Shown: piece by piece, positions 28,130-37,240 of the stretch
Position numbering within the stretch: the stretch's first letter is position 1
How the letters are laid out: each line of letters begins with the position of its first letter
Assembly (NCBI GenBank): GCA_017962225.1
Contig: JAGCVT010000078.1
Span: forward strand, 1-52,791
DNA from: Lachnospiraceae bacterium
GTDB taxonomy: Bacteria; Bacillota; Clostridia; Lachnospirales; Lachnospiraceae
DNA length: 52,791 nucleotides
Reading direction: 5' to 3'
Translations under genes and position numbers: made by a program
The notes under the pieces: model-generated
Told to the model about the DNA's origin: nothing
The model's database searches: none
Seen by the model: only the letters and a program-made list of their open reading frames with translations

Positions 28130-29070
28130 AAAAGCCCCTGGTAGTAATTGCCGGAGCAACTGCAACAGGCAAAAGCGCTTTGGCAGTAAATATAGCAAAA
28201 ATCATCGGCGGAGAGATAATCTCCGCCGATTCAATGCAGGTCTATAAATTTATGGATGTTGGTACCGCAAAAGTTACCGAAGAGGAAATGGGCGGTATTA
28301 AACATTATCTTTTGGATTGTCTTAATCCGGGTGATTCCTGTGATGCATTAAGATATAAAACACTTGCTCTTGAAGCGATGGATGAAATATATAAAAACGG
28401 TCATATTCCGATTATATGCGGAGGCACCGGCTTTTATATTCAGGCTGTTACAAGAGATATTGATTTTACTGAAGAAGACAACAATTCCGTTCGCGCCGAA
28501 ATAACCGGATTTTATGAGGAAAACGGCGAAGACGCTTTGTTTGATAGATTAAAAGAGATTGACTTTGAATCAACTCAGATAATACCCAAGCAGAATATAA
28601 AGCGTGTTATCAGAGCCATTGAATTTTATGAGCTTCATCATAAAAAAATCTCGGATCACAACAAAGAACAGCAGGGAAAAGAAACACCGTATAACCTTGC
28701 TTACTTTGTGTTAAACCGCGACAGAAGTCTTTTATATGAAAAAATCGACAAACGTGTTGATATTATGATTGAAAACGGACTTTTAGACGAGGTTAAGGAT
28801 TTGATTTCCAAATATCCTTACGATTCGCAGTCCGGTTTATACAATGCAATCGGTTACAAAGAGATTATTGATTATTTAAACGGCGAATATGATTTTGACA
28901 GAGCCGTTTATCTTATAAAACAGAATTCAAGACATTATGCAAAAAGGCAGGTCACTTTCTTTAAAAGAGAAAGATATGCCGATTTTATCGATATTGATAA
29001 TAAGACTCCCGAAGAAGTTGAGAAATATGTTTTGAATGTCCTAAAAGAAAAGAAGATTATTACTGAATGA
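28126..29070 (+). CDS. miaA: tRNA dimethylallyltransferase MiaA
   Basis: MiaA transfers a dimethylallyl group to A37 of tRNAs that read codons starting with U. The 314-residue protein has the P-loop GATATGKS at residues 10-17, the SADSMQVYKFMDVGTAK substrate segment and the GGTGFYIQAV motif. The C-terminal KQNSRHYAKRQVTFF is characteristic. Its ATG overlaps the mutL stop by four bases. In many clostridia hfq follows miaA, but here the next gene begins 7 bp later and is not hfq. Confidence 0.96.
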   Translation: MKKPLVVIAGATATGKSALAVNIAKIIGGEIISADSMQVYKFMDVGTAKVTEEEMGGIKHYLLDCLNPGDSCDALRYKTLALEAMDEIYKNGHIPIICGGTGFYIQAVTRDIDFTEEDNNSVRAEITGFYEENGEDALFDRLKEIDFESTQIIPKQNIKRVIRAIEFYELHHKKISDHNKEQQGKETPYNLAYFVLNRDRSLLYEKIDKRVDIMIENGLLDEVKDLISKYPYDSQSGLYNAIGYKEIIDYLNGEYDFDRAVYLIKQNSRHYAKRQVTFFKRERYADFIDIDNKTPEEVEKYVLNVLKEKKIITE

Positions 29071-29077
29071 GGTTGCC

Positions 29078-30355
29078 ATGAACAATATTTACAAAGATTT
29101 CGGAATTGATGATAAGGTATGTGAATTTGCGGAGAATATCCTAAAAGAATTAAAACCCAGATTTGATGAAATAGACAGACTCGCCGATATTAACCAGCTT
29201 AAAGTTATAGCAGCAATGCAGAAGAATAATGTATCCGAAGCATGTATGCTAGGAACCACAGGATACGGTTATAACGATATCGGAAGAGAAACGCTTGAAA
29301 AAGTATATGCGGATATTTTCCATACAGAGGATGCGCTTGTAAGGGCTCAGATTACCTGTGGTACTCATGCGCTTGCTCTTGCTTTGATGAGTAATTTACG
29401 TCCCGGAGACGAGCTTTTAAGTCCTGTAGGAAAGCCCTACGATACACTTGAAGAAGTAATCGGCATAAGAGACAGCATCGGTTCCTTAAAAGAATACGGC
29501 GTTTCATATCGTCAGGTTGATTTACTTGAAGACGGAACTTTTGATTACGAGAACATAAAAAAAGCAATTAACGAAAAGACTAAACTGGTTACGATTCAGA
29601 GATCCAAAGGTTATCAGACCAGACCCAGCTTTTCGGTTAAACAAATCGGAGAACTTATTGCTTTTGTTAAAAGTATTAAGCCTGAAGTTATCTGTATGGT
29701 GGATAACTGCTACGGTGAATTTACAGAAGAAATCGAACCGAGTGATGCAGGTGCCGATATGATTGTCGGTTCTCTTATTAAAAACCCGGGCGGAGGACTT
29801 GCACCTTTAGGCGGATATATCTGCGGTAAAAAGGAATGCATCGAAAATGCAGCATACAGACTTACTTCTCCCGGACTCGGTAAAGAAGTAGGAGCATCGC
29901 TTACTATTTTACGAGATTTTTATCAGGGACTTTTCCTTGCACCCACAGTAGTTGCCAGTGCCCTTAAAGGCGCAATATTTGCAGCCAATGTATACGAAAA
30001 ACTTGGTTTTGATGTTATTCCAAACTCAACAGAAGATCGTCACGACATCATCCAGGCCGTTACTTTCGGTGATAAAGATAAAATGATTGCTTTCTGTCAG
30101 GGTATTCAGGCAGCATCTCCCGTTGATTCGTTCGTAAAACCCGAACCCTGGGCAATGCCCGGCTATGATTCGGACGTTATTATGGCTGCAGGTGCTTTTA
30201 TTTCAGGTTCTTCCATCGAATTATCGGCCGACGGACCCGTAAAAGAACCCTATAGCGTATATTTCCAGGGCGGTTTGACATTCCCTCACGTAAAACTCGG
30301 AATTATTAAGTCCCTGCAGACCTTATACGAGAGAAATTTAGTCAAAATTGATTAA
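29078..30355 (+). CDS. PLP-dependent enzyme of the methionine gamma-lyase / aluminium-resistance family (YnbB-like)
   Basis: The 425-residue protein is a fold-type I PLP enzyme. It has the family start EVCEFAEN-like helix, GTHALALALMSNLRPGDELL and the probable PLP lysine at 235 in GSLIKNPGGG, followed by LGGYICGK. Homologues next to miaA or hfq are common in Firmicutes and have been labelled aluminium resistance or methionine gamma-lyase on thin evidence. No reaction can be assigned. It ends the repair and tRNA-modification run; the next 53 bp contain a promoter for the mre operon. Confidence 0.85.
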   Translation: MNNIYKDFGIDDKVCEFAENILKELKPRFDEIDRLADINQLKVIAAMQKNNVSEACMLGTTGYGYNDIGRETLEKVYADIFHTEDALVRAQITCGTHALALALMSNLRPGDELLSPVGKPYDTLEEVIGIRDSIGSLKEYGVSYRQVDLLEDGTFDYENIKKAINEKTKLVTIQRSKGYQTRPSFSVKQIGELIAFVKSIKPEVICMVDNCYGEFTEEIEPSDAGADMIVGSLIKNPGGGLAPLGGYICGKKECIENAAYRLTSPGLGKEVGASLTILRDFYQGLFLAPTVVASALKGAIFAANVYEKLGFDVIPNSTEDRHDIIQAVTFGDKDKMIAFCQGIQAASPVDSFVKPEPWAMPGYDSDVIMAAGAFISGSSIELSADGPVKEPYSVYFQGGLTFPHVKLGIIKSLQTLYERNLVKID

Positions 30356-30368
30356 AATGTGATATAAT
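30339..30368 (+). promoter_or_regulatory. Extended -10 promoter of the mreB operon
   Basis: A perfect TATAAT at 30363-30368 is preceded by TGA (30360-30362), an extended -10 element. A weak -35 TAGTCA lies at 30339-30344 with an 18-bp spacer. Transcription would start near 30375, leaving about 34 bp before the TTG start with its GGAG site. A perfect 9-bp-arm palindrome (30364-30383) covers the -10 and start region. The same TGATATAAT block precedes ttcA at 47032. Confidence 0.6.
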
Positions 30369-30408
30369 AAATTGATTTATTATGTGATATAGAAATTGGA
30401 GAATTACT

Positions 30409-31407
30409 TTGGCTAACAATGCTTTCGGTATCGATTTGGGTACCAGTAAAATTTGTATTTATAATCATGAAAAAAAGCGCGTTTTCGTTGAGCGTAACAT
30501 GATTGCAATTGAAAATAAAAAGAATGTAATCGCGTATGGCGATTCGGCATATGAAATGTTTGAAAAAGCGCCTGATAACATAGTGGTTTCAATGCCACTT
30601 AACAACGGTGTTATTTCGGATATCAACAACATGCAGGACCTTTTAAGACTCTTTATTTCAGAGATTACAAAAGGAAATTACAAGAATTCCGATTATGTGA
30701 TTTCAATTCCCCACGACGTTACCGACGTAGAAAGAAGAGCTTTCGGTGAACTGATCGAAGATTCTTCGATGAAAGCTAGAACTGTATCCGTAGTTGAAAA
30801 ATCCATCGCATGCGGTATCGGGCTTAATATCGATGTTAAGAGCTCTCAGGGTGTAATGATAGTCGATGTAGGATACAATACAACAGAAATTTCCATCCTT
30901 TCATTCGGCGGTATCGTAAAATCCAAACTTGTTAAAATCGGCGGAAACAAATTCGACGATATCATAAAAGCAACAGTCAGAAAAGAATACAACCTTCATA
31001 TTGGTTCTAAATCTGCGGAAGCATTAAAGATGCAGATTGCAGAACTTAAAAGAAGCGGAGAGAAGGGTGTGGTTTACGGAAGAAACGTAGCAAGCGGCCT
31101 TCCCGTTGAATGCATGGTTGATCCTTTAGTACTTGAGAACTGTTTAAGAGAAAGCTTTTTACAGATTACAGACAACGTAAAAGAACTGCTTGAGAGTACT
31201 CCTCCCGAAATAGGTGCAAATATTTACAAGCAGGGTATTTACATTACAGGAGGCGGAAGCCTTGTAAGTAATCTCTGTCAGAATGTTGCTAATGGTACAG
31301 GCCTTAAGGTTAATACCTCTGAAAGTGCTGAAAACAGTGTTATTTTTGGTTTAGCTGAAATTATAAGAAACAATAAGAAGTATAAGAATTTGACTTTTGA
31401 AGTATAA
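30409..31407 (+). CDS. mreB: Rod-shape-determining actin homologue MreB/Mbl
   Basis: The 332-residue protein is a bacterial actin that positions the elongation machinery under the membrane. The start is TTG at 30409, preceded by TTGGAG; no ATG fits better. The phosphate-1 loop GIDLGTSKICIY, the AIACGIGLNI-like connect region, the IVDVGYNTTEIS phosphate-2 loop and the adenosine segment TGGGSLVSNL are present. The sequence is somewhat divergent from classical MreB, so Mbl or MreBH could be the nearer paralogue. Its stop overlaps mreC (TAATG). Position at the head of mreBCD-PBP2-rodA supports the call. Confidence 0.92.
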   Translation: MANNAFGIDLGTSKICIYNHEKKRVFVERNMIAIENKKNVIAYGDSAYEMFEKAPDNIVVSMPLNNGVISDINNMQDLLRLFISEITKGNYKNSDYVISIPHDVTDVERRAFGELIEDSSMKARTVSVVEKSIACGIGLNIDVKSSQGVMIVDVGYNTTEISILSFGGIVKSKLVKIGGNKFDDIIKATVRKEYNLHIGSKSAEALKMQIAELKRSGEKGVVYGRNVASGLPVECMVDPLVLENCLRESFLQITDNVKELLESTPPEIGANIYKQGIYITGGGSLVSNLCQNVANGTGLKVNTSESAENSVIFGLAEIIRNNKKYKNLTFEV

Positions 31408-32273
31408 TGAGCCCTTTAGTAAGAAAACCTCAGGAAAAGTACAAACTGCCTACTAAATACTGGTTGCTGATTTTATCGGCAATCTGTGTTGTTTTGATGC
31501 TTTTTACCTTCGTTTTTGACATTCCTTTAAAGCCTTTAAACGAAGTGGTTTCCGTAACGGTTGTTCCTCTTCAGAAGGGTATCAGCATTGTAGGTGAAAA
31601 GCTTTATTCCAGAAAAGAAATGGTTAAGCAGATGAATGAGCTCGTTGACCAGAACAACAAGCTTATGAAGCAGGTTAACGATCTTACTATGGAAAACGAT
31701 ATCCTTATGCAGGATAAGATTGAACTCAACTCGTTAAGAATCCTTTATCAGCTTGACGAAACATATTCGGATTATCCCAAAACCGGTGCCAGAGTTATTT
31801 CAGGCTCCACAGGCAACTGGTTTTCGACATTTATTATCGATAAAGGTTCCAATGACGGCATGAAAGTCGGCATGAATGTTTTGGCCGGCGGCGGACTTGT
31901 CGGAAGAATCACTGAAGTCGGTGCAAACTGGTCAAGAGTTTTAAGTATTATAGACGATACAAGCAATGTTTCGTGCATGGTATTAACGACCAACGACCAT
32001 TTAATGGTTTCAGGCAGCCTTTCGACGATGGAAAACGGATATATTACTTTTAATCAGCTTTCCGAAAACGCAAAAGGCGTTGAAGTCGGAGATAAAATAG
32101 TTACCAGCAATATTTCCGATGTTTATTTACCCGGAATCCAGGTTGGCATCATTTCCTACATGGAAAAAGATTCCAATCACCTTTCCGTATCGGGTTATAT
32201 TACCCCGAGTGTTAACTTTGAGCATATCAGTGAAGTACTGGTAATTACCAAGCTTAAGACCGAACTCGAATAA
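31407..32273 (+). CDS. mreC: Rod-shape-determining protein MreC
   Basis: MreC is a single-span protein that links MreB to PBP2 outside the membrane. In 288 residues it shows a short cytoplasmic start, one span at about 19-41, a coiled-coil around 70-115 (MKQMNELVDQNNKLMKQVN-type heptads) and the two beta-barrel domains (TFIIDKGSNDGMKVGMNVL, VGRITEVGANWSRV). It starts on the last base of the mreB stop. Length is typical. Confidence 0.94.
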   Translation: MSPLVRKPQEKYKLPTKYWLLILSAICVVLMLFTFVFDIPLKPLNEVVSVTVVPLQKGISIVGEKLYSRKEMVKQMNELVDQNNKLMKQVNDLTMENDILMQDKIELNSLRILYQLDETYSDYPKTGARVISGSTGNWFSTFIIDKGSNDGMKVGMNVLAGGGLVGRITEVGANWSRVLSIIDDTSNVSCMVLTTNDHLMVSGSLSTMENGYITFNQLSENAKGVEVGDKIVTSNISDVYLPGIQVGIISYMEKDSNHLSVSGYITPSVNFEHISEVLVITKLKTELE

Positions 32274-32281
32274 GGAAAAGA

Positions 32282-32791
32282 ATGAAAAGATTCTTCATAG
32301 ATTTAGCTTTAATACTTATCTTTTTCGTATTGCAGACGACAGTCTTCCCCATGTTAAAAATATCCAGCATCATTCCGAACATACTTATTATTTTGGTATC
32401 CTGTTCGGGCTTTATGCAGGGAGACAGGGAAGGAATGTTTGTCGGTTTTGCATGCGGTCTTTTACTTGATGTCTGTTCGTTTGACATATTCGGTTTTTAT
32501 ACCATTCTTTACATGCTCATCGGTTATTTAAACGGTCTGCTTCACAATTTCTTTTACCTTAAAGACCTTAAAATTCCTGCAATTATGATTATAAGCAGTG
32601 ATCTTGTATGCTGCTTTGTTACATATTTCTTCCTGTTTTTGTTAAGAAGCAGGTTTGAATTCGGATTTTATTTTTTGAACATTATTTTACCCGAAGTGGT
32701 TTATACGGTACTTGTAGCCGTTATCATTTATCCCCTGCTCTGGGTAATCGAAGCTTATGTATTCAAAAAGAAAAACGCGGAGAGTTCATAA
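32282..32791 (+). CDS. mreD: Rod-shape-determining protein MreD
   Basis: This is a 169-residue integral membrane protein with five to six hydrophobic spans. The signature is the early FFIDLALILIFFVLQT span followed by a GDREGMFVGFACGLLLDVCS segment, which corresponds to the MreD motif with small residues and a buried acidic residue. MreD sequence is poorly conserved, so position between mreC and the class B PBP is the main support. It has an AAGGAAAAG ribosome site and directly abuts the next gene. Confidence 0.92.
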   Translation: MKRFFIDLALILIFFVLQTTVFPMLKISSIIPNILIILVSCSGFMQGDREGMFVGFACGLLLDVCSFDIFGFYTILYMLIGYLNGLLHNFFYLKDLKIPAIMIISSDLVCCFVTYFFLFLLRSRFEFGFYFLNIILPEVVYTVLVAVIIYPLLWVIEAYVFKKKNAESS

Positions 32792-35665
32792 ATGTTTGAA
32801 CGTTTCAGAGAAGAATTAAAGAGTTTTTTAAAATCGCGTCTTCTTTTGCCGATCTGCCTGTTTATTGCGGTCGGTGTTATTCTTATTGTCAGAATTTTCA
32901 ATCTTCAGATCATAAAAGGCGAAGAATACGTTAATAACTACGAACTTAAAATCATCCGGGAAAAATCCATAGACGGTATCAGAGGCAATATTTACGACCG
33001 TAACGGATATCTTCTTGCTTATAATGTTCTTTCTTATGACGTTAACTTCGAAGACGTCATCGAGTCCGGAAAAGGCAAGAATATGGCTCTAAATAACACC
33101 ATTTATGAGGTGTATAAGATTTTAAACAAAAACGGCGATGATTTTAACATGGATTTTAAGGTTTACGTGAATGATAACGATGAATATGCATTCAGCGTTG
33201 AAGGCACACAGCTCTTAAGATTTTTAGCCGATATTTACGGTCATGCTAAAACACAGGATTTAACTTATCAGGAAAAGAATTCAACACCCGAAGACGTAAT
33301 CAATTATTTCTGTGACAGAAAAAAATATGCCATCGGTTATTACGAAAACCCGAATGATAAAGAATCCTTTGTAGTCGGCGGCGGTTATACAAAAGAAGAG
33401 ACGGTAAGAATCGTATCCGTCAGATATGCGTTATCTTTAACCGGATATCAGAAATACATGGGTACCACGATTGCCAAGGATATTTCCGAAAAATCCGTTG
33501 CAAGTATTTTGGAGCATGAAGATACGCTTCCCGGCGTTACCGTCAGCCAGAATTCAGTCAGAAGATATAACGATCCTTTCTATTTTTCACAGATTATCGG
33601 TTACACCGGTATGATTTCACAGGAAGAATACGATCTTTATTCTCTGGAAGAGAATTCTGATTATACTTTAAACGATTATGTCGGAAAAACCGGTATCGAA
33701 TATTCACAGGAAGCCTATTTAAAGGGTGTTAAAGGCAAAGAAACCGTTTATGTAGACGTTCTCGGCAAGGTGCTTGATTCCACAAAGACTAAAGAAGAGA
33801 AGACCGGTAACGATATTTATTTAACCATAGACAGGGATCTGCAGATTGCCATTTACGACCTCCTGGAACAGAGAATCGCAGGTATCTTGGTATCTAAAAT
33901 CGATAACATAAAAGAATTTACCATGACTGAAAATACCAAACAGGCCGATATCAAAATTCCGATTGACGACGTATATTTTCAGCTAATAAACAACAATGTA
34001 ATCGACTTAAATCATATATCAAAGCCTTATGCTTCCGAGACCGAAAAAGAAGTATATGATGCATTTATTGCCAGACAAAACGATGTTTTTGACGAAATAA
34101 GAAATGAGCTTTATGAGGATAATCCCAAAGCTTACAGAAATCTTCCGAAGGAATATCAGATTTATCAGAGTTACATTGTAAATTATCTGATGTCCGATAA
34201 TGTAAAAATCCTTGATAAAGAGCTTATAGATTCTGAAGATGAAATGTATATCGCATGGACGACGGATGAGACTATTTCTCTTAAAGATTATCTGACATAC
34301 TGCATCAATATGAACTGGATTAACGTCAATAATCTTAATATGAGTACGAAGTATTCAGATACTCAGGAGATTTATGACAAGATTGTCGACATTACACTTG
34401 AAAAACTCAGAAACAACAAGGAATTTTCAAAGAAAATATACAAATACATGATCTCCGGCAATTATATTTCCGGCAGACAGCTCTGTATTATTCTTTACGA
34501 TCAGAACTTAATTGATGTTCCGGGCGATAAGGTTGCTGCACTTAAGCAGGGCAGAATATCAGCATATGTTTTTATGACTGACCTCATAAAAGAATTAAAG
34601 ATTACTCCTGCTCAGCTTGCATTAGAGCCCTGTTCCGGCTCCTGCGTCGTAACAGATGTAAATACAGGAGATGTTCTGGCTCTTGTTTCGTATCCTTCGT
34701 ACGATAACAACAGACTTGCCAATTCGGACAATTATTATCTTGCTGCATTAAATAACGATTATTCGAGACCTTTGTGGAACTACGCTACACAGTACAGAAG
34801 TGCTCCGGGTTCAACATTTAAGCTTGTTTCTTCCGTTGCGGGTCTTGAAGAAGGCGTAATTGATTTAGGTTCCACTATTCAGTGTAAAGGATATTTTGAT
34901 AAATTAACCGGCGTGGTTCATAAATGCTGGATTTCACCCGGTGCTCACGGCAACCTTAACGTTGAGGGCGGTATTGCAAATTCCTGTAACTGTTTCTTTT
35001 ATGAGGTTGGTTACAGACTCGCCAACGACAACGGTGTTTATAATCCGAAGTATGGAATTCAAAGAATGTATACTTATGCCGATATGTTTGGTCTTTCGGA
35101 AAAATCAGGCGTTGAAATAGCGGAATCGGAGCCTAATGTGTCTGATGACTTACCTGTTCCCTCGATGATCGGTCAGGGCACTCATGCATATACCACAGTC
35201 GGTCTTTCCAGATATGTAACTGCTGTTGCAAACAAAGGTACCGTTTACAATTACACGCTGATTGATAAAATCTATGATTCGAACGGCGAGCTTTATCTTG
35301 ATAATTCCGCAGCAGTAAGAAATTACATTACACTTGACCAGTCCATATGGAATACTCTTCAGAGAGGTATGAGAGAAGTAGTAGAACATAAGGCATATTT
35401 TGATTACGATCTTGAAGTTGCAGGTAAAACAGGTACCGCACAGGAAGCATGGAACGAAGCCTGCCACGCTTTGTTTATATCATATGCACCTTATGCAAAC
35501 CCTGAAATATCAGTAACTGTTCGAATCATGAACGGTTATGATTCCAATAACGCTGCGCAGGTTGCAAAAGACGTATATGCATATTATTACGGCATTTACG
35601 ATCAGGATGAATTGTTAAACGGTGAAGCTAACACACCTATAAATAACGGCCAGGCCGGAGATTAA
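32792..35665 (+). CDS. mrdA: Penicillin-binding protein 2 (class B transpeptidase) with large insertion
   Basis: This PBP2-type transpeptidase crosslinks peptidoglycan in elongation. At 957 residues it is much longer than classical PBP2 (about 630). An N-terminal anchor spans about 18-38. The dimerisation domain includes IRGNIYDRNG. Catalytic motifs are S674-T-F-K, S731-C-N733 and K879-T-G. The extra length is an insertion of about 260 residues (about 352-615) between TIDRDLQIAIYDLL and SGSCVVTDVNTGDVLALVSYP, where the usual linker is short. Clostridial PBP2 proteins often carry such an insert. The gene starts one base after mreD and ends one base before rodA. Confidence 0.93.
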   Translation: MFERFREELKSFLKSRLLLPICLFIAVGVILIVRIFNLQIIKGEEYVNNYELKIIREKSIDGIRGNIYDRNGYLLAYNVLSYDVNFEDVIESGKGKNMALNNTIYEVYKILNKNGDDFNMDFKVYVNDNDEYAFSVEGTQLLRFLADIYGHAKTQDLTYQEKNSTPEDVINYFCDRKKYAIGYYENPNDKESFVVGGGYTKEETVRIVSVRYALSLTGYQKYMGTTIAKDISEKSVASILEHEDTLPGVTVSQNSVRRYNDPFYFSQIIGYTGMISQEEYDLYSLEENSDYTLNDYVGKTGIEYSQEAYLKGVKGKETVYVDVLGKVLDSTKTKEEKTGNDIYLTIDRDLQIAIYDLLEQRIAGILVSKIDNIKEFTMTENTKQADIKIPIDDVYFQLINNNVIDLNHISKPYASETEKEVYDAFIARQNDVFDEIRNELYEDNPKAYRNLPKEYQIYQSYIVNYLMSDNVKILDKELIDSEDEMYIAWTTDETISLKDYLTYCINMNWINVNNLNMSTKYSDTQEIYDKIVDITLEKLRNNKEFSKKIYKYMISGNYISGRQLCIILYDQNLIDVPGDKVAALKQGRISAYVFMTDLIKELKITPAQLALEPCSGSCVVTDVNTGDVLALVSYPSYDNNRLANSDNYYLAALNNDYSRPLWNYATQYRSAPGSTFKLVSSVAGLEEGVIDLGSTIQCKGYFDKLTGVVHKCWISPGAHGNLNVEGGIANSCNCFFYEVGYRLANDNGVYNPKYGIQRMYTYADMFGLSEKSGVEIAESEPNVSDDLPVPSMIGQGTHAYTTVGLSRYVTAVANKGTVYNYTLIDKIYDSNGELYLDNSAAVRNYITLDQSIWNTLQRGMREVVEHKAYFDYDLEVAGKTGTAQEAWNEACHALFISYAPYANPEISVTVRIMNGYDSNNAAQVAKDVYAYYYGIYDQDELLNGEANTPINNGQAGD

Positions 35666-35666
35666 T

Positions 35667-36812
35667 ATGTTTAAGAATTATAAGTTTAAAGACTACGATT
35701 TTAAGTTAATATTGTATCTTTGCATTATTACAATCATTGGAATCTTGCTTGTAAATTCCGCTCAGCCTGAAAATACCAGAAAACAGCTGATGGGATTTAT
35801 CGCAGGACTTGCCATTATGATTATTCTGTCTTTTATTGACTATCATATATGGCTTAAAATATGGCCTGCCTATTATTTTCTGATGATTGGCCTGCTAGTG
35901 GCGGTGCTCATAAAAGGTAATATTTCGCTTGGTGCAAAGAGATGGTTTACCCTCTTTGGTATCAGATTCCAGCCCTCCGAAGCGGCAAAAATTTTGTTGA
36001 TTCTGTTTTTTGCACAGTTTATAATGAAGTTTAAGGAGCGAATCAATCAGTGGTACATGATTTTAATCATGGTTATACTGGCTGCGCCTCCAATGGCACT
36101 TATATTTAAAGAGCCTGACTTATCTACCACAATTGTATTTGCTTTAATATTCTTAAGCATATTGTTCCTCGGAGAAATAAATTACCGATATTTCATTGCA
36201 TTGGCTGCGGTCGGAATTCCGGCATTTATTATTGTATTTCTCCTGCTGATTCAGCCTGATTCCGCACTGGTCGGTAAAAACGGTGATGACGGACTGATAG
36301 AACAGTATCAGCAGTTAAGAATTCTGGCATGGCTTCATCCCGATGAATACGAACTTGAGGAAGCTTTCCAGCAGCAAAACTCCATCATGGCGATCGGCTC
36401 CGGTCAGCTTACAGGCAAGGGCTTAAACAATACAGGTGTCAATTCGGTTAAAAAAGGTAACTTTATTTCCGAGCCTCAGACAGACTTTATCTTTACTATA
36501 GCAGGAGAGGAGCTTGGATTTGTCGGATCTGCGACAATTATTATTCTCCTCATGCTGATTTCGATAGAATGCTTTATAGTGGCCTTTAAAGCCGCGGATT
36601 TGCCCGGCAGGATAATTGCCGGGGGAATGGGAGCCTATATAGGGTTCCAGAGCACAATTAATATCTGCGTAACTACGGGACTTTTTCCTAATACGGGTAT
36701 TCCGCTTCCGTTTGTAAGTTACGGACTGACTTCTTTGCTTGTTATTTATGTCGGTATGGGATTTGTTATGAATGTCCGCCTTCAGAAGCAGAGAAAATTT
36801 AACAACGACTAA
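35667..36812 (+). CDS. rodA: Peptidoglycan glycosyltransferase RodA (SEDS family)
   Basis: RodA polymerises lipid II together with PBP2. The 381-residue protein has about ten spans, the conserved [21 protein letters not shown] segment, the [10 protein letters not shown] loop with the catalytic-region acidic residue, and the C-terminal [19 protein letters not shown] signature. It follows the PBP2 gene directly, the usual cognate pair, which supports RodA over FtsW. Confidence 0.94.
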   Translation: MFKNYKFKDYDFKLILYLCIITIIGILLVNSAQPENTRKQLMGFIAGLAIMIILSFIDYHIWLKIWPAYYFLMIGLLVAVLIKGNISLGAKRWFTLFGIRFQPSEAAKILLILFFAQFIMKFKERINQWYMILIMVILAAPPMALIFKEPDLSTTIVFALIFLSILFLGEINYRYFIALAAVGIPAFIIVFLLLIQPDSALVGKNGDDGLIEQYQQLRILAWLHPDEYELEEAFQQQNSIMAIGSGQLTGKGLNNTGVNSVKKGNFISEPQTDFIFTIAGEELGFVGSATIIILLMLISIECFIVAFKAADLPGRIIAGGMGAYIGFQSTINICVTTGLFPNTGIPLPFVSYGLTSLLVIYVGMGFVMNVRLQKQRKFNND

Positions 36813-36844
36813 AAATTTTAAGCAAAATATATGGGGTAAAAACT

Positions 36845-37240
36845 ATGAACATTGCACTCATTGCACATGATGCAAAAAAGAAACTGATGCAGAATTTTTG
36901 CATAGCATATCGGGGGATACTTTGCAAAAATGAACTGTATGCTACCGGAACCACCGGAAGACTTATTGAAGAGGTAACAAACCTCAATGTACATAAGTTT
37001 CTGGCAGGACATTTAGGCGGCGAACAGCAGATCGGAGCTCAGATTGAGCACAATCAGATCGACCTTGTTATTTTCTTAAGAGATCCTTTGACACCCAAGT
37101 CGCATGAGCCTGATCTGAACAATGTTATACATCTTTGTGATGTACACAATATTCCTTTGGCCACTAATTTAGCCAGCGCGGAACTTCTTATCAAATCACT
37201 TGACAGAGGAGATTTAGAGTGGCGTGAAATGTATAAATAA
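36845..37240 (+). CDS. mgsA: Methylglyoxal synthase-like protein with Asp-to-Glu change at the proposed catalytic base
   Basis: MgsA converts dihydroxyacetone phosphate to methylglyoxal and phosphate. The 131-residue protein has [18 protein letters not shown] (phosphate binding) and the IFLRDPL segment, all family standard. H87 and D90 (HEPD) match His98 and Asp101 of the E. coli enzyme. The loop read GPMGGDQQ in E. coli is GHLGGEQQ here, placing Glu at position 60 where E. coli has the proposed catalytic Asp71. Activity is therefore uncertain. The ribosome site is GGGGTA. The 3' end overlaps the next gene by 17 bp. Confidence 0.9.
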   Translation: MNIALIAHDAKKKLMQNFCIAYRGILCKNELYATGTTGRLIEEVTNLNVHKFLAGHLGGEQQIGAQIEHNQIDLVIFLRDPLTPKSHEPDLNNVIHLCDVHNIPLATNLASAELLIKSLDRGDLEWREMYK

